This document shows positions 19,245-29,243 of a stretch of 64,000 nt of DNA, piece by piece. How positions within the stretch are numbered: the stretch's first letter is position 1; each line of letters opens with the position of its first letter. The translations under genes were made by a program, and so were the position numbers. A model generated the notes under the pieces. It was not told the DNA's origin. It saw only the letters and a list, made by a program, of their open reading frames with translations, and ran no database searches. This DNA comes from Chitinophagaceae bacterium (lineage in GTDB: Bacteria; Bacteroidota; Bacteroidia; Chitinophagales; Chitinophagaceae). The DNA is taken from contig JAMLGT010000007.1 of the NCBI GenBank assembly GCA_023957755.1, positions 62,001 through 126,000 of the forward strand. Reading direction: 5' to 3'.

Positions 19245-20408
19245 CTAATGAAATATCGGATGGCGCTTATACTCCTTCGTACGATCAAATAAATACCGAT
19301 AGGTTATGAGTGTCCGGCTCAAGTGAGCGCCCAGGTTTTTGGAGATGTTGAGCATCTTCGGGTTGAAATCGCCCTGCCACTGCATTTCATAATCTGAATA
19401 CTCGGTTTGCCCCTTTATAAGGTTGGCCCCCTCTACAATCATATATGAATCGACACCTTTTCCCTGAAACTCGGGAATCACCCCAAATACAAGCCCGGTA
19501 AATTTGGTATTCTTTCCTCTGGACTTCAAAATCAGAAAGCGGATTTTTTCTATCAAACCAAACCTGCCGTTAAACTTCTTAAATATCTGGTTAAGGTCAG
19601 GCAAATTCAACCACACTGCCACAGGCCTCTCATTATGATATACATACCATATAATCCGTTCATCAATCACCGGCTTCATCGCTTTGAACATCTTGTACGC
19701 CACTTCTTCCTTCAACTGCTTATTCCCTTCATGAGATGCCCACGCCTCATTATACACCCGGGTAAAGTCATCTGAATATTTCCTAAGATGTTTTTTATTG
19801 ATCATTCTTGCGCTAAACCCCGGCAAGGCTGCCACCTTCTTGTGTTGGCTATAAAACTTTTCATCCAAAGGCTGATGCACCTTCATTGCAAAGCACATCT
19901 GCTTATAAAAAAGTTTGAACCCGTAATTCTCAAAAAGTGACTGATAGTACGGAGGGTTATAGTTCATCTGATAAATCGGTTCCATAAAGCCATCGGTCAC
20001 CAATCCCCAGAACTTATCGCGTTCACCAAAATTGATAGGGCCATCCATAGCGCCCATCCCCTGCTGCATCAGCCAGCTTTTGCTTACATCAAAAAGCATA
20101 TCTGCTGCTTCCTGATTATTGATACATTCAAAAAAACCGATTCCGCCGGTCTTCTGTTCGTCTCCCTTGTTCTTGTATTTCTTATTCACGAAGGCTGCAA
20201 TCCTTCCTATATAAACCCCATCATTATCCGTTAATAGCCACCGCTTCACTTCTCCGTGCCGAAATGCTTTATTCTTCTCCGGATTAAATACCCCCAGCAC
20301 ATCCTGATCAAGCGGACGGATATAATTAGGGTCGTCTTTGTAAATCGACAATGGCATCAAAAGGAAATCTCTCTCCAACTTCTTATCGGTAACCTCAGTT
20401 AACTGCAT
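19245..20408 (-). CDS. GNAT-like N-acetyltransferase fold protein of unknown function
   Basis: 387 residues, cytoplasmic. The order of motifs (IYKDDPNYIRPLDQD at the N-terminus, IGRIAAFVNKKY, then GPINFGERDKFWGLVTDGF and PYYQSLFENYGF) is that of a conserved Bacteroidota family usually described as GNAT-like or hypothetical. The C-terminal half contains VFGVIPEFQGKGVDSYMI, which matches the acetyl-CoA-binding loop (Q/RxxGxG/A) of GNAT enzymes. The substrate is unknown. Confidence 0.7.
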   Translation of the reverse strand: MQLTEVTDKKLERDFLLMPLSIYKDDPNYIRPLDQDVLGVFNPEKNKAFRHGEVKRWLLTDNDGVYIGRIAAFVNKKYKNKGDEQKTGGIGFFECINNQEAADMLFDVSKSWLMQQGMGAMDGPINFGERDKFWGLVTDGFMEPIYQMNYNPPYYQSLFENYGFKLFYKQMCFAMKVHQPLDEKFYSQHKKVAALPGFSARMINKKHLRKYSDDFTRVYNEAWASHEGNKQLKEEVAYKMFKAMKPVIDERIIWYVYHNERPVAVWLNLPDLNQIFKKFNGRFGLIEKIRFLILKSRGKNTKFTGLVFGVIPEFQGKGVDSYMIVEGANLIKGQTEYSDYEMQWQGDFNPKMLNISKNLGAHLSRTLITYRYLFDRTKEYKRHPIFH

Positions 20409-20506
20409 TTCTGATTTTTGGTATTCAAAAATTTATTGACCGTCAAAAATACAACTAAACTGCTGTAGGCAGGGGTATAACTTTCCCAACCAGCGCTTTT
20501 ATGCTG

Positions 20507-21301
20507 CTACTCCGATTTCATCATCAGATCATAGAGAATCTTCTTATCTCCTTCAGTGAATTCGGTATAATTATCCTGTTTCAGAAAATGCCGGCCGAAG
20601 GCTCTTATAGCCGCTGTTGTATCCTTTACAGAGTAGCCGATAATGCGCAACGCCTGGATAGGATTAAAATCGGGCGGTACCGTGATGGCTGTAGTATCTC
20701 CATACCACAATCCAAATCCTTTCTGAGCAAGCAGCTCCCAGGGAAAAGTTACATTAGGGTCATTCTTCCTGACGGGTGCAAGGTCTGCATGGCCTATAAA
20801 GTTAGCCTGAGGCACCCCATATCGTGTCTTCAATGTATCTAACAATACCAGCAGACTATTAATTTGCTGATCCGTAAAGGGCTCAAATCCGTTGTTATCC
20901 ATTTCAATTCCGATACTGCTCGAGTTCACATCTTTCAGGTTGCCCCATGAGCCTATACCTGCATGCCATGCACGCAGATAATCGTTCAGCATGTGATGTA
21001 CTTTACCGTCTTTGCATATCACATAGTGTGCACTCACCTGAGTACGCGGGAGCGTGAAGGTCTTCAATGTCTGATCACAGCTGTTCTGGGCAGTATGATG
21101 AATAACCACAATATTAGGTTTGCGCAAACCAAAGTTGGTTGTCCCTACCCAATCTTTCCGCGACCCTTCAAGCGGGTATTTCTTTATTTCCTTTGCAAGC
21201 TGCTTTGCCTGACGTTTATAATCCTTATTAGTTGCGGCATAGCGGTTGGAACTGCATGATATAAAAACCACAGCAGTCACAATCAGTAATACACTTCTCA
21301 T
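20507..21301 (-). CDS. N-acetylmuramoyl-L-alanine amidase (Amidase_2), lipoprotein
   Basis: 264 residues. Lipoprotein signal MRSVLLIVTAVVFISC with the cysteine at 16. The zinc-binding amidase_2 domain shows VVIHHTAQNSC (first histidine) and a distal ligand in FIGHADLAPVRKNDP, where the aspartate/lysine context is that of AmpD-like enzymes. The middle motif ISSxGIEMDNNG corresponds to the conserved IGIExxN block. It should cleave the amide bond between muramic acid and the stem peptide. It lies 34 nt after the mutase gene on the same strand. Confidence 0.85.
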   Translation of the reverse strand: MRSVLLIVTAVVFISCSSNRYAATNKDYKRQAKQLAKEIKKYPLEGSRKDWVGTTNFGLRKPNIVVIHHTAQNSCDQTLKTFTLPRTQVSAHYVICKDGKVHHMLNDYLRAWHAGIGSWGNLKDVNSSSIGIEMDNNGFEPFTDQQINSLLVLLDTLKTRYGVPQANFIGHADLAPVRKNDPNVTFPWELLAQKGFGLWYGDTTAITVPPDFNPIQALRIIGYSVKDTTAAIRAFGRHFLKQDNYTEFTEGDKKILYDLMMKSE

Positions 21302-21335
21302 AGTATCTAATAGTTTTGAAATGCAATATTACTGA

Positions 21336-24300
21336 TTACATATTTCTTCTGTACTGACCACCTACTTCGTAAAGCGCATGAGTGATTTGCCCCAGAGAGC
21401 AATACTTCACTGTTTCCATCAATTCAGCGAAAATATTGCCATTATGCACGGCTACATCCTTCAGCCGCGAAAGCATTTCTTCACTCTTGTCCTTATGAAA
21501 TTGTTTAAAGGCCTCTACATTTTTGATCTGTGCTTCTTTTTCTTCAGGTGTACTACGGATTACTTCCGACGGTATGATAGTAGGCGACCCCTCTTTGTTC
21601 AAAAAGGTATTCACCCCCACAATAGGGTATTCCCCATTGTTCTTTAGTCGCTCATAATAAAGGCTTTCTTCCTGGATGGTATTGCGCTGATACATACGCT
21701 CCATGGCGCCCAGCACGCCACCTCTGTCTGAAATCCGGTTAAACTCTGCCATCACCGCTTCCTCCACCAGGTCGGTCAGTTCCTCGATCAGGAAACTACC
21801 CTGCAAAGGGTTTTCGTTCTTGGCAGTTCCCAATTCGCGGTTAATTATCAGTTGGATGGCCATGGCCCGCCTTACACTTTCTTCGGTCGGGGTGGTGATC
21901 GCCTCGTCATACGCATTGGTGTGGAGGCTGTTGCAATTATCGTAGATGGCATACAGTGCCTGAAGCGTAGTGCGTATATCATTGAAGTCGATCTCCTGCG
22001 CATGCAGGCTGCGCCCGCTGGTCTGTATGTGATATTTCAGCCTCTGGGAACGCTCATTGGCATTGTATTTATACTTCATCGCTTTAGCCCACACACGCCT
22101 TGCTACGCGGCCTATCACACTGTACTCAGGATCCATTCCATTACTGAAGAAGAATGAAAGGTTATGTGCAAAATCATCAATCTTCATTCCACGGCTCAGA
22201 TAATATTCAACATACGTAAATCCATTGCTAAGGGTGAATGCAAGTTGTGTAATCGGATTAGCCCCTGCCTCTGCGATATGGTATCCACTGATGGATACCG
22301 AATAGAAGTTCTGTACATTATGCTGAATAAAGTATTCCTGCACATCGCCCATCATCTTAAGGGCAAATTCGGTAGAGAAGATACAGGTATTCTGCGCCTG
22401 GTCTTCTTTCAGGATATCGGCCTGGACGGTACCACGTGCCGTAGCAAGGGCTCTGGCCTTTATAGTTTCATACACATCTTTTGGCAACACATCCTCTCCC
22501 GATATTCCAAGCAAACGCAATCCCAGTCCGTCATTACCCTTCGGGAGATGCCCTGTCATACTCCCTCTCTCCGGATACACAGGTTTGTCATTCACCCCCA
22601 TATACTTGGGTAGTTTGTCAAGGTCGTACTTCGCCTCTATCTTTTTGTTGACTTCTTCCTGAAGATTATTTTCAATGATATATTTCTCACATTGCTGATC
22701 AATAGCAGCATTCATGAAGAAAGCAAGCAACATGGGTGCAGGGCCATTAATTGTCATGCTCACCGAAGTTTTCGGATCACAAAGATCGAACCCGCAATAT
22801 AGTTTCTTTGCATCGTTGATTGTCGCAATGCTCACCCCTGAATTGCCAATCTTCCCATAAATATCCGGGCGCCTGGCGGGGTCTTCACCATACAGGGTGA
22901 CACTATCAAATGCAGTGCTCAGCCTTTTTGCCGGCTGGCCCACACTTACATAGTGAAAGCGGCGGTTGGTACGCTCAGGCCCACCTTCACCGGCGAACAT
23001 ACGAGTAGGGTCTTCGCCCGACCGCTTCAGCGGAAACACCCCTGAAGTGAATGGAAATAAACCCGGAAAATTTTCCTGAAGTTGCCAGTAAAGAATCTCT
23101 CCCCAGTCGCGGTATCGTGGCACGGCAATCTTCGGGATCTTTGAGTGTGCGAGCGATTCGTAATATAATGGCTGCCTGACTACTTTGCCACGCACATCAT
23201 ACTCATAGAACTCCTTCTTATAGCTATCTCTTAATGCTTCCCAGCCCTCAATCAATTTTCGGTAGGCGGGCAGAAGTTGTTCTTTGGTCTCCTCAATTAA
23301 TTTTTCGAGTGCCTCGTCTTTTCTTTGGAGCATTTCTGCAGTGCCGGCCAGCCTATACCATTTAGAAGCCAGGTCTGCCTGCGCTTTAGCATCACTATTG
23401 TATTTATCCAGGGTTTCAGAAATTTCAGCCAGATAGCGCTGGCGTTTTGCAGGTATAATGCCTTTGGAATGTGTGTCTGCAATGAGGGTAGGCCTGTATT
23501 TCCGGTATGTCGTACCACATTTCTCATTTAGTTTTTCGACAGTCAGATTGTACAAATCATTACAACCCGGATCAGAAAACTGGGAGGCCACGGTTCCGAT
23601 TACCGGCAGGTCTTCATCCTTTGCATTCCACAACTCGTGATTCCTTTTGTATTGTTTCTTTACATCGCGCATGGCATCGTCGGCCCCTGCCTTGTCAAAC
23701 TTATTAATGCAGATTATATCTGCATAGTCGAGCATATTAATTTTCTCTAACTGAGATGCTGCACCGTATTCCGGAGTCATCACGTAAAGGCTTACATCAG
23801 AATAATCCAGGATAGAGGCATCACTCTGCCCCACGCCGGCACTTTCAAGAATTACCAGATCATACCCGGCTGCTTTCACTATATCAATAGCTTCCTTAAC
23901 AGAATCGCTCAGCGCCTTGTCATCGGTACGGGTAGCCATCGACCGCATATAGGCACGGGGATGATGAATAGCATTCATACGAATCCTGTCGCCCAGCAGT
24001 GCACCGCCTGTTTTCTTCCTCGATGGATCCACTGAAATAACCCCTATCGTTTTATCAGGATTGGCTACCAGGAAACGACGTACCAGTTCGTCAGTTATTG
24101 AAGATTTCCCTGCACCTCCTGTGCCGGTGATTCCGAAGACGGGTGCCGCTCCTTTAGTATTAATTTCAAAATGGTTGCCATTCTCCACACCGGTAATAGA
24201 AGTAGCTACTGTCGCCACATCTCGCCACTCGCCCAGCACATACCCGCCATCGTTTGCATGTGCTACAGCTTTTGGCTGGCGGTCGGCTGCTTTAGACAGC

Positions 24301-24701
24301 ATGTCTTCAATCATTCCTTCCAGCCCCATCTTTCTGCCATCGTCGGGTGAATATATCCGGGCAATCCCATAAGCATGTAATTCACTGATCTCAATCGGCA
24401 GAATGGTGCCACCACCACCCCCAAATATTTTAATATGGCCATAACCGTTTTCCTCTAACAGGTCTTTCATGTATTTAAAGAATTCGACATGGCCTCCCTG
24501 ATAGCTGGTAATACCCACAGCATCAGCGTCTTCTTCAATCGCACATTCTACAATCTCATGCACACTCCTGTTATGTCCCAGGTGAATGATCTCTGCGCCC
24601 TTGCTTTGCATGATGCGCCTCATAATGTTGATAGCCGCATCGTGGCCGTCGAAAAGTGAACCCGCCGTAACAATGCGGACTTTCCTGTTTTTTGAATCCA
24701 T
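21336..24701 (-). CDS. icmF: Fused isobutyryl-CoA mutase (IcmF)
   Basis: 1121 residues from the ATG at 24701; an upstream in-frame ATG at 24758 adds a non-conserved 19-residue piece. Order: B12-binding domain with FDGHDAA carrying the cobalt-ligand histidine (H20), a MeaB/ArgK-type GTPase domain (P-loop GTGGAGKSS, 193-201), then the TIM-barrel mutase domain. At the two positions separating substrates, Tyr89 and Arg207 of methylmalonyl-CoA mutase, this protein appears to have Phe (SGVFPLKR) and Gln (AQNTCIF), the isobutyryl-CoA mutase pair. The built-in GTPase serves as chaperone for cofactor loading. It interconverts isobutyryl- and n-butyryl-CoA in branched-chain metabolism; the residue assignment rests on alignment by eye. 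Confidence 0.9.
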   Translation of the reverse strand: MDSKNRKVRIVTAGSLFDGHDAAINIMRRIMQSKGAEIIHLGHNRSVHEIVECAIEEDADAVGITSYQGGHVEFFKYMKDLLEENGYGHIKIFGGGGGTILPIEISELHAYGIARIYSPDDGRKMGLEGMIEDMLSKAADRQPKAVAHANDGGYVLGEWRDVATVATSITGVENGNHFEINTKGAAPVFGITGTGGAGKSSITDELVRRFLVANPDKTIGVISVDPSRKKTGGALLGDRIRMNAIHHPRAYMRSMATRTDDKALSDSVKEAIDIVKAAGYDLVILESAGVGQSDASILDYSDVSLYVMTPEYGAASQLEKINMLDYADIICINKFDKAGADDAMRDVKKQYKRNHELWNAKDEDLPVIGTVASQFSDPGCNDLYNLTVEKLNEKCGTTYRKYRPTLIADTHSKGIIPAKRQRYLAEISETLDKYNSDAKAQADLASKWYRLAGTAEMLQRKDEALEKLIEETKEQLLPAYRKLIEGWEALRDSYKKEFYEYDVRGKVVRQPLYYESLAHSKIPKIAVPRYRDWGEILYWQLQENFPGLFPFTSGVFPLKRSGEDPTRMFAGEGGPERTNRRFHYVSVGQPAKRLSTAFDSVTLYGEDPARRPDIYGKIGNSGVSIATINDAKKLYCGFDLCDPKTSVSMTINGPAPMLLAFFMNAAIDQQCEKYIIENNLQEEVNKKIEAKYDLDKLPKYMGVNDKPVYPERGSMTGHLPKGNDGLGLRLLGISGEDVLPKDVYETIKARALATARGTVQADILKEDQAQNTCIFSTEFALKMMGDVQEYFIQHNVQNFYSVSISGYHIAEAGANPITQLAFTLSNGFTYVEYYLSRGMKIDDFAHNLSFFFSNGMDPEYSVIGRVARRVWAKAMKYKYNANERSQRLKYHIQTSGRSLHAQEIDFNDIRTTLQALYAIYDNCNSLHTNAYDEAITTPTEESVRRAMAIQLIINRELGTAKNENPLQGSFLIEELTDLVEEAVMAEFNRISDRGGVLGAMERMYQRNTIQEESLYYERLKNNGEYPIVGVNTFLNKEGSPTIIPSEVIRSTPEEKEAQIKNVEAFKQFHKDKSEEMLSRLKDVAVHNGNIFAELMETVKYCSLGQITHALYEVGGQYRRNM

Positions 24702-24758
24702 ACAGTATAGAATTACAGAATACAAATTTACAGGATTAAAAAAGAGTGCCTCTACCAC

Positions 24759-25112
24759 TCACCCAATTTATAATCTGAGGTGCCGGTATGTGAAAAATCT
24801 TCTTTAGCCCGAAGGGCTTTAACAGCACCTCAAAATATTAATTAGCCTTACCACTCCTCATTCATTGCCCTGAGTTTATTTTCCTGCGATCCCCTTCTCA
24901 AAGTAGTGATATCCACATTTAATCCGGGGGCGGCAACCGATTCTGAAGAATAGATATGGTTAAAAAAACCGATCCCTACTTTGGATCCGGAAACCCACAT
25001 GCCTCAGAAATACGGTTGAATCGTAGCGCTTTCTCTTTCCCAAAAGCATTTTTCAGGGTATCCATCTATAACGCACTTTCTATTCCTCAGTCTGTTATCC
25101 TAACTTTAACCC
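24759..25112. other. Divergent intergenic region with a small palindrome
   Basis: The region lies between the minus-strand mutase and the plus-strand amidase, so it must hold both promoters. A REP-like hairpin TTTAGCCCGAAGGGCTTTAA lies at 24803-24822. The sequence TAACTTTA just before the amidase ATG (about 25100) resembles the TAnnTTTG minus-7 element, but too close to the start to be sure. No gene is supported. Confidence 0.4.
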
Positions 25113-26312
25113 ATGAAAAATTTTGTACTGCTGCTACTGCTTCTGCCTGCCACATTAGCTTACTCGCAAAAAGCAAAGAAGAAAAACAACCGCAACACAA
25201 ATACAGGCTCTTTTTATGTCAAAACAACCGACTCCCTGCCCTTTCTCAATTACGGACTGGGAACAGACAGGCTCGGAGGAGCTAAAATGACATTTCTGGA
25301 TAGCAATGTCATCCTGAAGGTGGTGGATAGTTTCGGTACCCAATATAAAGTGCAGCTTTCAGGCAATCACAATGCATGGATTGAAAAAGCGAACGTAGCG
25401 CGTACCAATTGGGCATTTAATCCACCCTATCTGTCGGGTAGCTGGACCACAAGAGGCGACTCACTCTACGATTATCTATTCATCAGCCTTCCGGCTAAAA
25501 TCCCGTATCGCAGCAGGATGGACGTGAACCCTTCCAGAATTGTCATAGATCTTTTTGGGGTTGTCAGCAACACCAACTGGATCACCCAACTCAAGTCGAC
25601 AAAAGAAATTAAAAATGTCTGGTACAATCAGGAAGAAGATGATATGATGCGTGTGTATATCGAGCTGAACCATGATCTTCATTGGGGTTATAAAATATAC
25701 TACGACACACTCAACCGGCTTACAGTACTCGTAAAACGGCAACCCGCATCCCTTCGCTTAAGAGACTTGAAAATCGCTGTAGATGCAGGCCACGGAGGCG
25801 ATCAGCCGGGAGCCAGTGGAATCAGGACTGCTGCAAAAGAAAAAGACTATACACTACTCTTTGCGAAAGAGTTGCAAAGCGCCCTCGAGGTCAGAGGCGC
25901 CCATGTAGTGATGACGCGCGACAGGGATACCACGCTCACCATGTTCGAAAGAATCAGCCATCTATATCAGGAACAGCCTAACCTGCTGGTGAGTATCCAT
26001 TTCAACAGTTCGTCCAAAGAATCAGTGCAGGGAGTGAGCACCTATTACAGATATGTAGGCTTCAGGCCGCTCTCCCAGGCTATACTAAACCAGATGCTTA
26101 CACTCGGGCTTAATAATTATGGAAATATCGGCAACTTCAACTTCTCCTTAAACGGGCCTACGGCTTTCCCCAACTGCCTGGTAGAAGTAGCCTTCCTGAG
26201 CAATCCGGAAGATGAACAAAAGATTATAGACCCCGTTTTCAGAAAAAATGTAGCAGAGAAAATAGTTGCAGGAATTGAAGATTTTCTGATACAGGCAGAG
26301 AAGAATCAATAA
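25113..26312 (+). CDS. N-acetylmuramoyl-L-alanine amidase (Amidase_3)
   Basis: 399 residues. Signal peptide (MKNFVLLLLLLPATLAYSQK), a basic linker, a possible SH3-like and AMIN-like region (about 35-210), then the zinc amidase_3 domain: first ligand in VDAGHGGDQPGASG, the glutamate in AKEKDYTL, second histidine in LLVSIHFNS, and the catalytic glutamate in CLVEVAFLSNPEDE. It is a periplasmic peptidoglycan amidase of the AmiA/LytC type, probably in daughter-cell separation. Its last 31 codons occur again, 90% identical, at 37022-37114, at the far end of the accessory island that begins right after this gene. Confidence 0.88.
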   Translation: MKNFVLLLLLLPATLAYSQKAKKKNNRNTNTGSFYVKTTDSLPFLNYGLGTDRLGGAKMTFLDSNVILKVVDSFGTQYKVQLSGNHNAWIEKANVARTNWAFNPPYLSGSWTTRGDSLYDYLFISLPAKIPYRSRMDVNPSRIVIDLFGVVSNTNWITQLKSTKEIKNVWYNQEEDDMMRVYIELNHDLHWGYKIYYDTLNRLTVLVKRQPASLRLRDLKIAVDAGHGGDQPGASGIRTAAKEKDYTLLFAKELQSALEVRGAHVVMTRDRDTTLTMFERISHLYQEQPNLLVSIHFNSSSKESVQGVSTYYRYVGFRPLSQAILNQMLTLGLNNYGNIGNFNFSLNGPTAFPNCLVEVAFLSNPEDEQKIIDPVFRKNVAEKIVAGIEDFLIQAEKNQ

Positions 26313-26410
26313 GCCTGACCCACCCGGCATGTGCGTTTTAGTGCGGTAAAAGTGCAAATCAAACTGATTAATACGGACTGCAAATTTACATTTGGTGGAA
26401 ATAAGAAAAT

Positions 26411-26537
26411 ATCGTTGTCTGATTAATATATTTGGAATGTGGCTAAAGCCCTTCCTGGGTAATACCCTCATACCACTGCCCTGAAGGGCAGGGTAATAAT
26501 TTTAAAATATAAGTCCGATGGGCTTTAACTCCGACTG
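26411..26537 (+). repeat. MITE-like intergenic repeat, copy 1
   Basis: It begins ATCGTTGTCTGATTAAT, contains GTGGCTAAAGCCC, an internal palindrome CCCTGAAGGGCAGGG, and ends GGGCTTTAACTCCGAC. It shares order and sequence with copies at 48845, 55626 and 62812. It lies just downstream of the amidase gene. Confidence 0.65.
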
Positions 26538-26805
26538 GTGGGGCAGTAGAGATAAACAATCAAGGTAGCATGCACATGCTACGACATAGCTTTACTGCTC
26601 ATTTATTGGAAAAGGGAATTTGATATAGTTTTCATTCAAAAATTATTGGGACAAAATGACATAAGGACCACACCAAAATATATTCATATCACCAATAGGA
26701 ATTTGGTAAATATCCTGAACCCCATAGAGAATATTGCAGGTTTAACTAAAGGTGGTTAGCTGTATTTGTGCAATACAATAATTACTAATACGTATTGCGC
26801 AAATC

Positions 26806-26895
26806 GTATCTAACAAATTGAAACACAATGGTGAAATTTCTTGCGGAGGCGGCTGGGGAAAGGTGGAAAGTTTCACATATATTTGAGTTAGCGGT
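26806..26895 (+). repeat. Possible cassette recombination site 0 (attC-like)
   Basis: GTATCTAAC (26806-26814, fitting RYYYAAC), a weak stem GTGAAATTTC (26831-26840) / GAAAGTTTCAC (26866-26876), then GTTAGCGGT (26887-26895). The last box is mirrored at the 3' end of the Arr module, so it marks the 5' border of cassette 1. The other parts of this site are weaker than in the later ones. Confidence 0.4.
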
Positions 26896-26943
26896 CATTG
26901 TAGGACGACAAACGAACTGACACAAAACATTTAAAAATAAATT

Positions 26944-27397
26944 ATGACAACGGAAAAAAACAACAGCGACAAAAAAACAAGCGGACACGGTGCGACACCT
27001 TTCGCACAGACATATTTTCACGGGACACGGTCTGACTTGAAAGTTGGTGAGTTTATAGAAGTTGGTTTCAACTCTAATTACGGACAAAGAAAAAATGCAA
27101 AATATATTTTCCTTTCGGCAACATTGGACGCTGCAATTTGGGGTGCTGAACTTGCTTTTGGTGACGAACGAGAAAGAATTTATTTAGTTGAGCCAACAGG
27201 AGCAATTGAAGACGACCCTGACTTGACAGATGAAAATTTCCGGGTAACCCGACAAAGTCTTATCGTTCGACAAACCCCTTTAAAATAGTTGGAGAAGTTA
27301 CCAATTGGCGGACATCCACCAGAACAAGTTAAGATAATGAAAAGGCGCATTGGCTAAACTTAAAGAACAAGGAGTTAATTCACTGAATGACGAGTAA
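26944..27397 (+). pseudogene. arr: Rifampin ADP-ribosyltransferase (Arr), broken by frameshifts
   Basis: The first 98 residues match Arr well: FAQTYFHGTRSDLKVGEF, YIFLSATLDAAIWGAELA and IYLVEPTGAIEDDPDLTDENF are its NAD-binding and catalytic blocks. After ENF the frame is lost by one missing base in a C run (the next frame reads PGNPTKSYRSTNPFKIVGEVTNW). A second base is missing in a G run (then GGHPPEQVKIMKRRIG) and an extra T follows (then KLKEQGVNSLNDE, stop 27395-27397). Restored, the protein would be the usual length of about 145-150 residues. Arr inactivates rifamycins by ADP-ribosylation and is well known as an integron cassette gene; here it lies in a module bordered by inverted boxes. 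Three shifts point to decay or poor base calls. Confidence 0.8.
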
Positions 27398-27421
27398 CAT
27401 TGACGACAGAAAAAACAACGA

Positions 27422-27557
27422 ACCGCTAACAAGGTATTGCCAAAAGCGGGGCTGAACGGCTTCGATTGGATATTTGTACAAGGTTCAACATTCGTTCTTC
27501 GATTGAACTTTTGTGCTAAAAATCCCCGCCTTCGGCAATACCCCGCCCGTTGGCGGT
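27422..27557 (+). repeat. Cassette recombination site 1 (attC-like hairpin)
   Basis: Outer boxes ACCGCTAAC (27422-27430) and GTTGGCGGT (27549-27557), inner arms GGTATTGCC (27433-27441) and GGCAATACC (27534-27542), and a further GCGGGG/CCCCGC pair, with GGCTGAAC after the first arm. This is the R''-L''-centre-L'-R' layout of integron attC sites, 136 bp long. R'' matches the 5' box of the Arr module and R' matches the 3' box of the Lnu module. Confidence 0.7.
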
Positions 27558-27693
27558 AATTTGAAGAAACAATTAACAACGAAAAACATTCAAGAAAATG
27601 AAGCTATAAGTAACTGTAAGATAGAATAAGAATTGAAATATCCTTTAATACGCAAAGTAGAAAGGGCGATTGTTAATATTAAAAAATTAGAAA

Positions 27694-28442
27694 ATGACAC
27701 AGTTACAAATGATTGACAAAACAAAGTCAATAGCTCAAAATGATAAAAATATTTCTGCCGTATTTATGTACGGGTCATTTACCAAAAATGAAGGGGACAA
27801 ATATTCAGATATTGAATTCTACATCTTCTTGAAGGATAAAGAAAATTTTTCCGCTGAAAATTGGGTAAGCCAAATTCATCCTTTGGCATTATATTTTACC
27901 AACGAGTATGGAAGTGAAGTTGCCATTTTTGAAAATATGATAAGGGGGGAGTTTCATTTTTTGACAAACGACCAAATGGAAGTTATCAAATCGTGGGACG
28001 GTTTGGTAGAGTTTAGCGACTTTGACAAGATGATTTTAGTAGATAAAGAAGATTTATTGACTAACACGCTCAAAGAAATAAAAACTAAAGTACCTGATCG
28101 AACAACAAATGAAAATATCCTGTGGTTGAGCCAATCATTGTTGAATGTTTTACTTACAACAAGCAACTTAATTAAACGACAGGAATTTGCTCACGCTTAC
28201 CAAAGCTTATCAAATGTTCAAAAATATTTACTTTGGTTAATAAGAATTGAAACATACAAATATTGCCAAACATATGTTGTATAGACCCAGATTGGTATTC
28301 GTTATTTCAGGAGACAACATCAGAATTAGATCCGACAGATATTAAAACAGCTTTCAAGAAGACATTAACATTGACTGAAAAACTTTTTGATAATCTTGGA
28401 GTTGAAGCAAAATTAAAGGGGGTATTAAGGAGAATTGAATAA
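27694..28442 (+). pseudogene. Lincosamide nucleotidyltransferase (Lnu(F)-like), frameshifted
   Basis: The open frame gives 196 residues with the nucleotidyltransferase signature MYGSFTKNEGDKYSDIEFYIFL (the two metal-binding aspartates are in the DKYSD block) and FFTNEYG-like and IRGEFHF motifs shared with Lnu(F)/LinF. It ends early at 28284, but another frame continues at once with IDPDWYSLFQETTSELD and runs to a stop at 28440-28442, as expected for the C-terminal half. Part of the middle (the K-H-W region) seems lost. Intact enzymes adenylylate lincomycin or clindamycin; this copy is probably inactive. Like Arr, linF is known from integron cassettes. The module is bordered by GTTGGCGGT and ACCGCCAAC. 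Confidence 0.7.
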
Positions 28443-28449
28443 AAAAACT

Positions 28450-28749
28450 ACCGCCAACATTGTATAAGCGTAATGCGGGCTGAACTGCTAAATTTGAGCA
28501 TTTTTGCTCTTAAGAAACTTTGTGGTGGGCGGACAGTGAATTGCTCCGAAATCCCGCACTACGCTTATACTTGACCGAAATAGCGCAATTCGCTTCGCTT
28601 CATTGCGCTATTTCGCCCCGGCGGCTTTGCCGCCAGAAATGCTTGTCCGCTTTGCGAACTGCGCATTTCTGGCTGTTTTGCACAATGCCTTCGCTTCGTA
28701 CCTTCGGTACGGCTTCGGCACTGCGCAAAGCCGCCGGGGCGTTGTACGT
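28450..28749 (+). repeat. Cassette recombination site 2, containing an inserted 164-bp element
   Basis: Outer box ACCGCCAAC (28450-28458). The inner arms GTATAAGCGTAATGCGGG (28462-28479) and CCCGCACTACGCTTATAC (28553-28570) pair over 17 of 18 positions. The closing box GTTGTACGT (28741-28749) is pushed away by the 164-bp element at 28577-28740. The motif GGGCTGAAC follows the first arm as in site 1. Confidence 0.7.
28577..28740 (+). repeat. 164-bp structured palindromic element, copy 1
   Basis: It contains four nested or adjacent perfect stems: GAAATAGCGCAAT/ATTGCGCTATTTC, GCCCCGGCGGCTTTG/CAAAGCCGCCGGGGC at the outer edge of its second part, GCCAGAAATG/CATTTCTGGC, and GTACC-TTCG-GTAC. It is much richer in GC than its surroundings. 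Copy 2 (30546-30709) has the same length and differs at only four positions. Confidence 0.85.
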
Positions 28750-28791
28750 CATGGCATTAGGCACTCCGCTAACCGAAACATAGCTTTGACT

Positions 28792-29238
28792 TTATTTCTG
28801 TTCAGTTTGTTGAAATGAGCGAGGGTCAATTATAGGCAAAAAAGCATTGTGTAAGAATGTGCCTTTAAACGTAGAGAACATAACACCCCTTGTTGTAGAA
28901 ATTGATATTGAATTTAATATTTCAACAAGTGGTTGCGGTATATCAAGTTTTCCATCAGCCTGTATCTTGACAACATCATCAAAGTTGACAATACTGTAGA
29001 TGCAACTTACAGCTAACGAGCCTAAAATGTGATTTTGGTCTTCACTTCTAATTTCGACAGAAACAATAACAAACAAAAACTTATTAGTCGCATCTGCTTT
29101 ACTTTCTAAACTTATGTTGAAATTAAAATTATTTAAAGAAACTTCAGGAACAGAAGGCAAACTTATCGACCCTTTTAAAAGTTCAATTGATTTCAATTGC
29201 AAATCAACAGTGAAATCTTTATTTTCTATTTTAGACAT
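28792..29238 (-). CDS. SecB-like chaperone of a TAC (toxin-antitoxin-chaperone) module
   Basis: 148 residues. The C-terminal block ILNSISISTTRGVMFSTFKGTFLHNAFLPIIDPRSF resembles the end of SecB and SecB-like chaperones (helix, then NAFLPxxxPxxF). The N-terminal half is beta-rich with hydrophobic alternation, as expected for a substrate groove. It is the third gene of a minus-strand set with the order toxin, antitoxin, SecB-like protein, the order of the HigBA-SecB TAC of Mycobacterium tuberculosis. In that system the chaperone protects the antitoxin by binding a C-terminal addiction segment. The stop-to-start gap to the antitoxin is 5 nt. The assignment rests on context plus the C-terminal motif. 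Confidence 0.6.
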   Translation of the reverse strand: MSKIENKDFTVDLQLKSIELLKGSISLPSVPEVSLNNFNFNISLESKADATNKFLFVIVSVEIRSEDQNHILGSLAVSCIYSIVNFDDVVKIQADGKLDIPQPLVEILNSISISTTRGVMFSTFKGTFLHNAFLPIIDPRSFQQTEQK

Positions 29239-29243
29239 ATTAT

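Noticed and set aside
24956..25285. Open frame overlapping the amidase start on the plus strand
   Set aside because: It is out of frame with the well-supported amidase gene and has no features.
26763..26811. Hairpin ATTTGTGCAATAC/GTATTGCGCAAAT as a separate cassette site
   Set aside because: It lacks outer boxes and the GGCTGAAC motif; it may be a terminator or the edge of the weak site 0.
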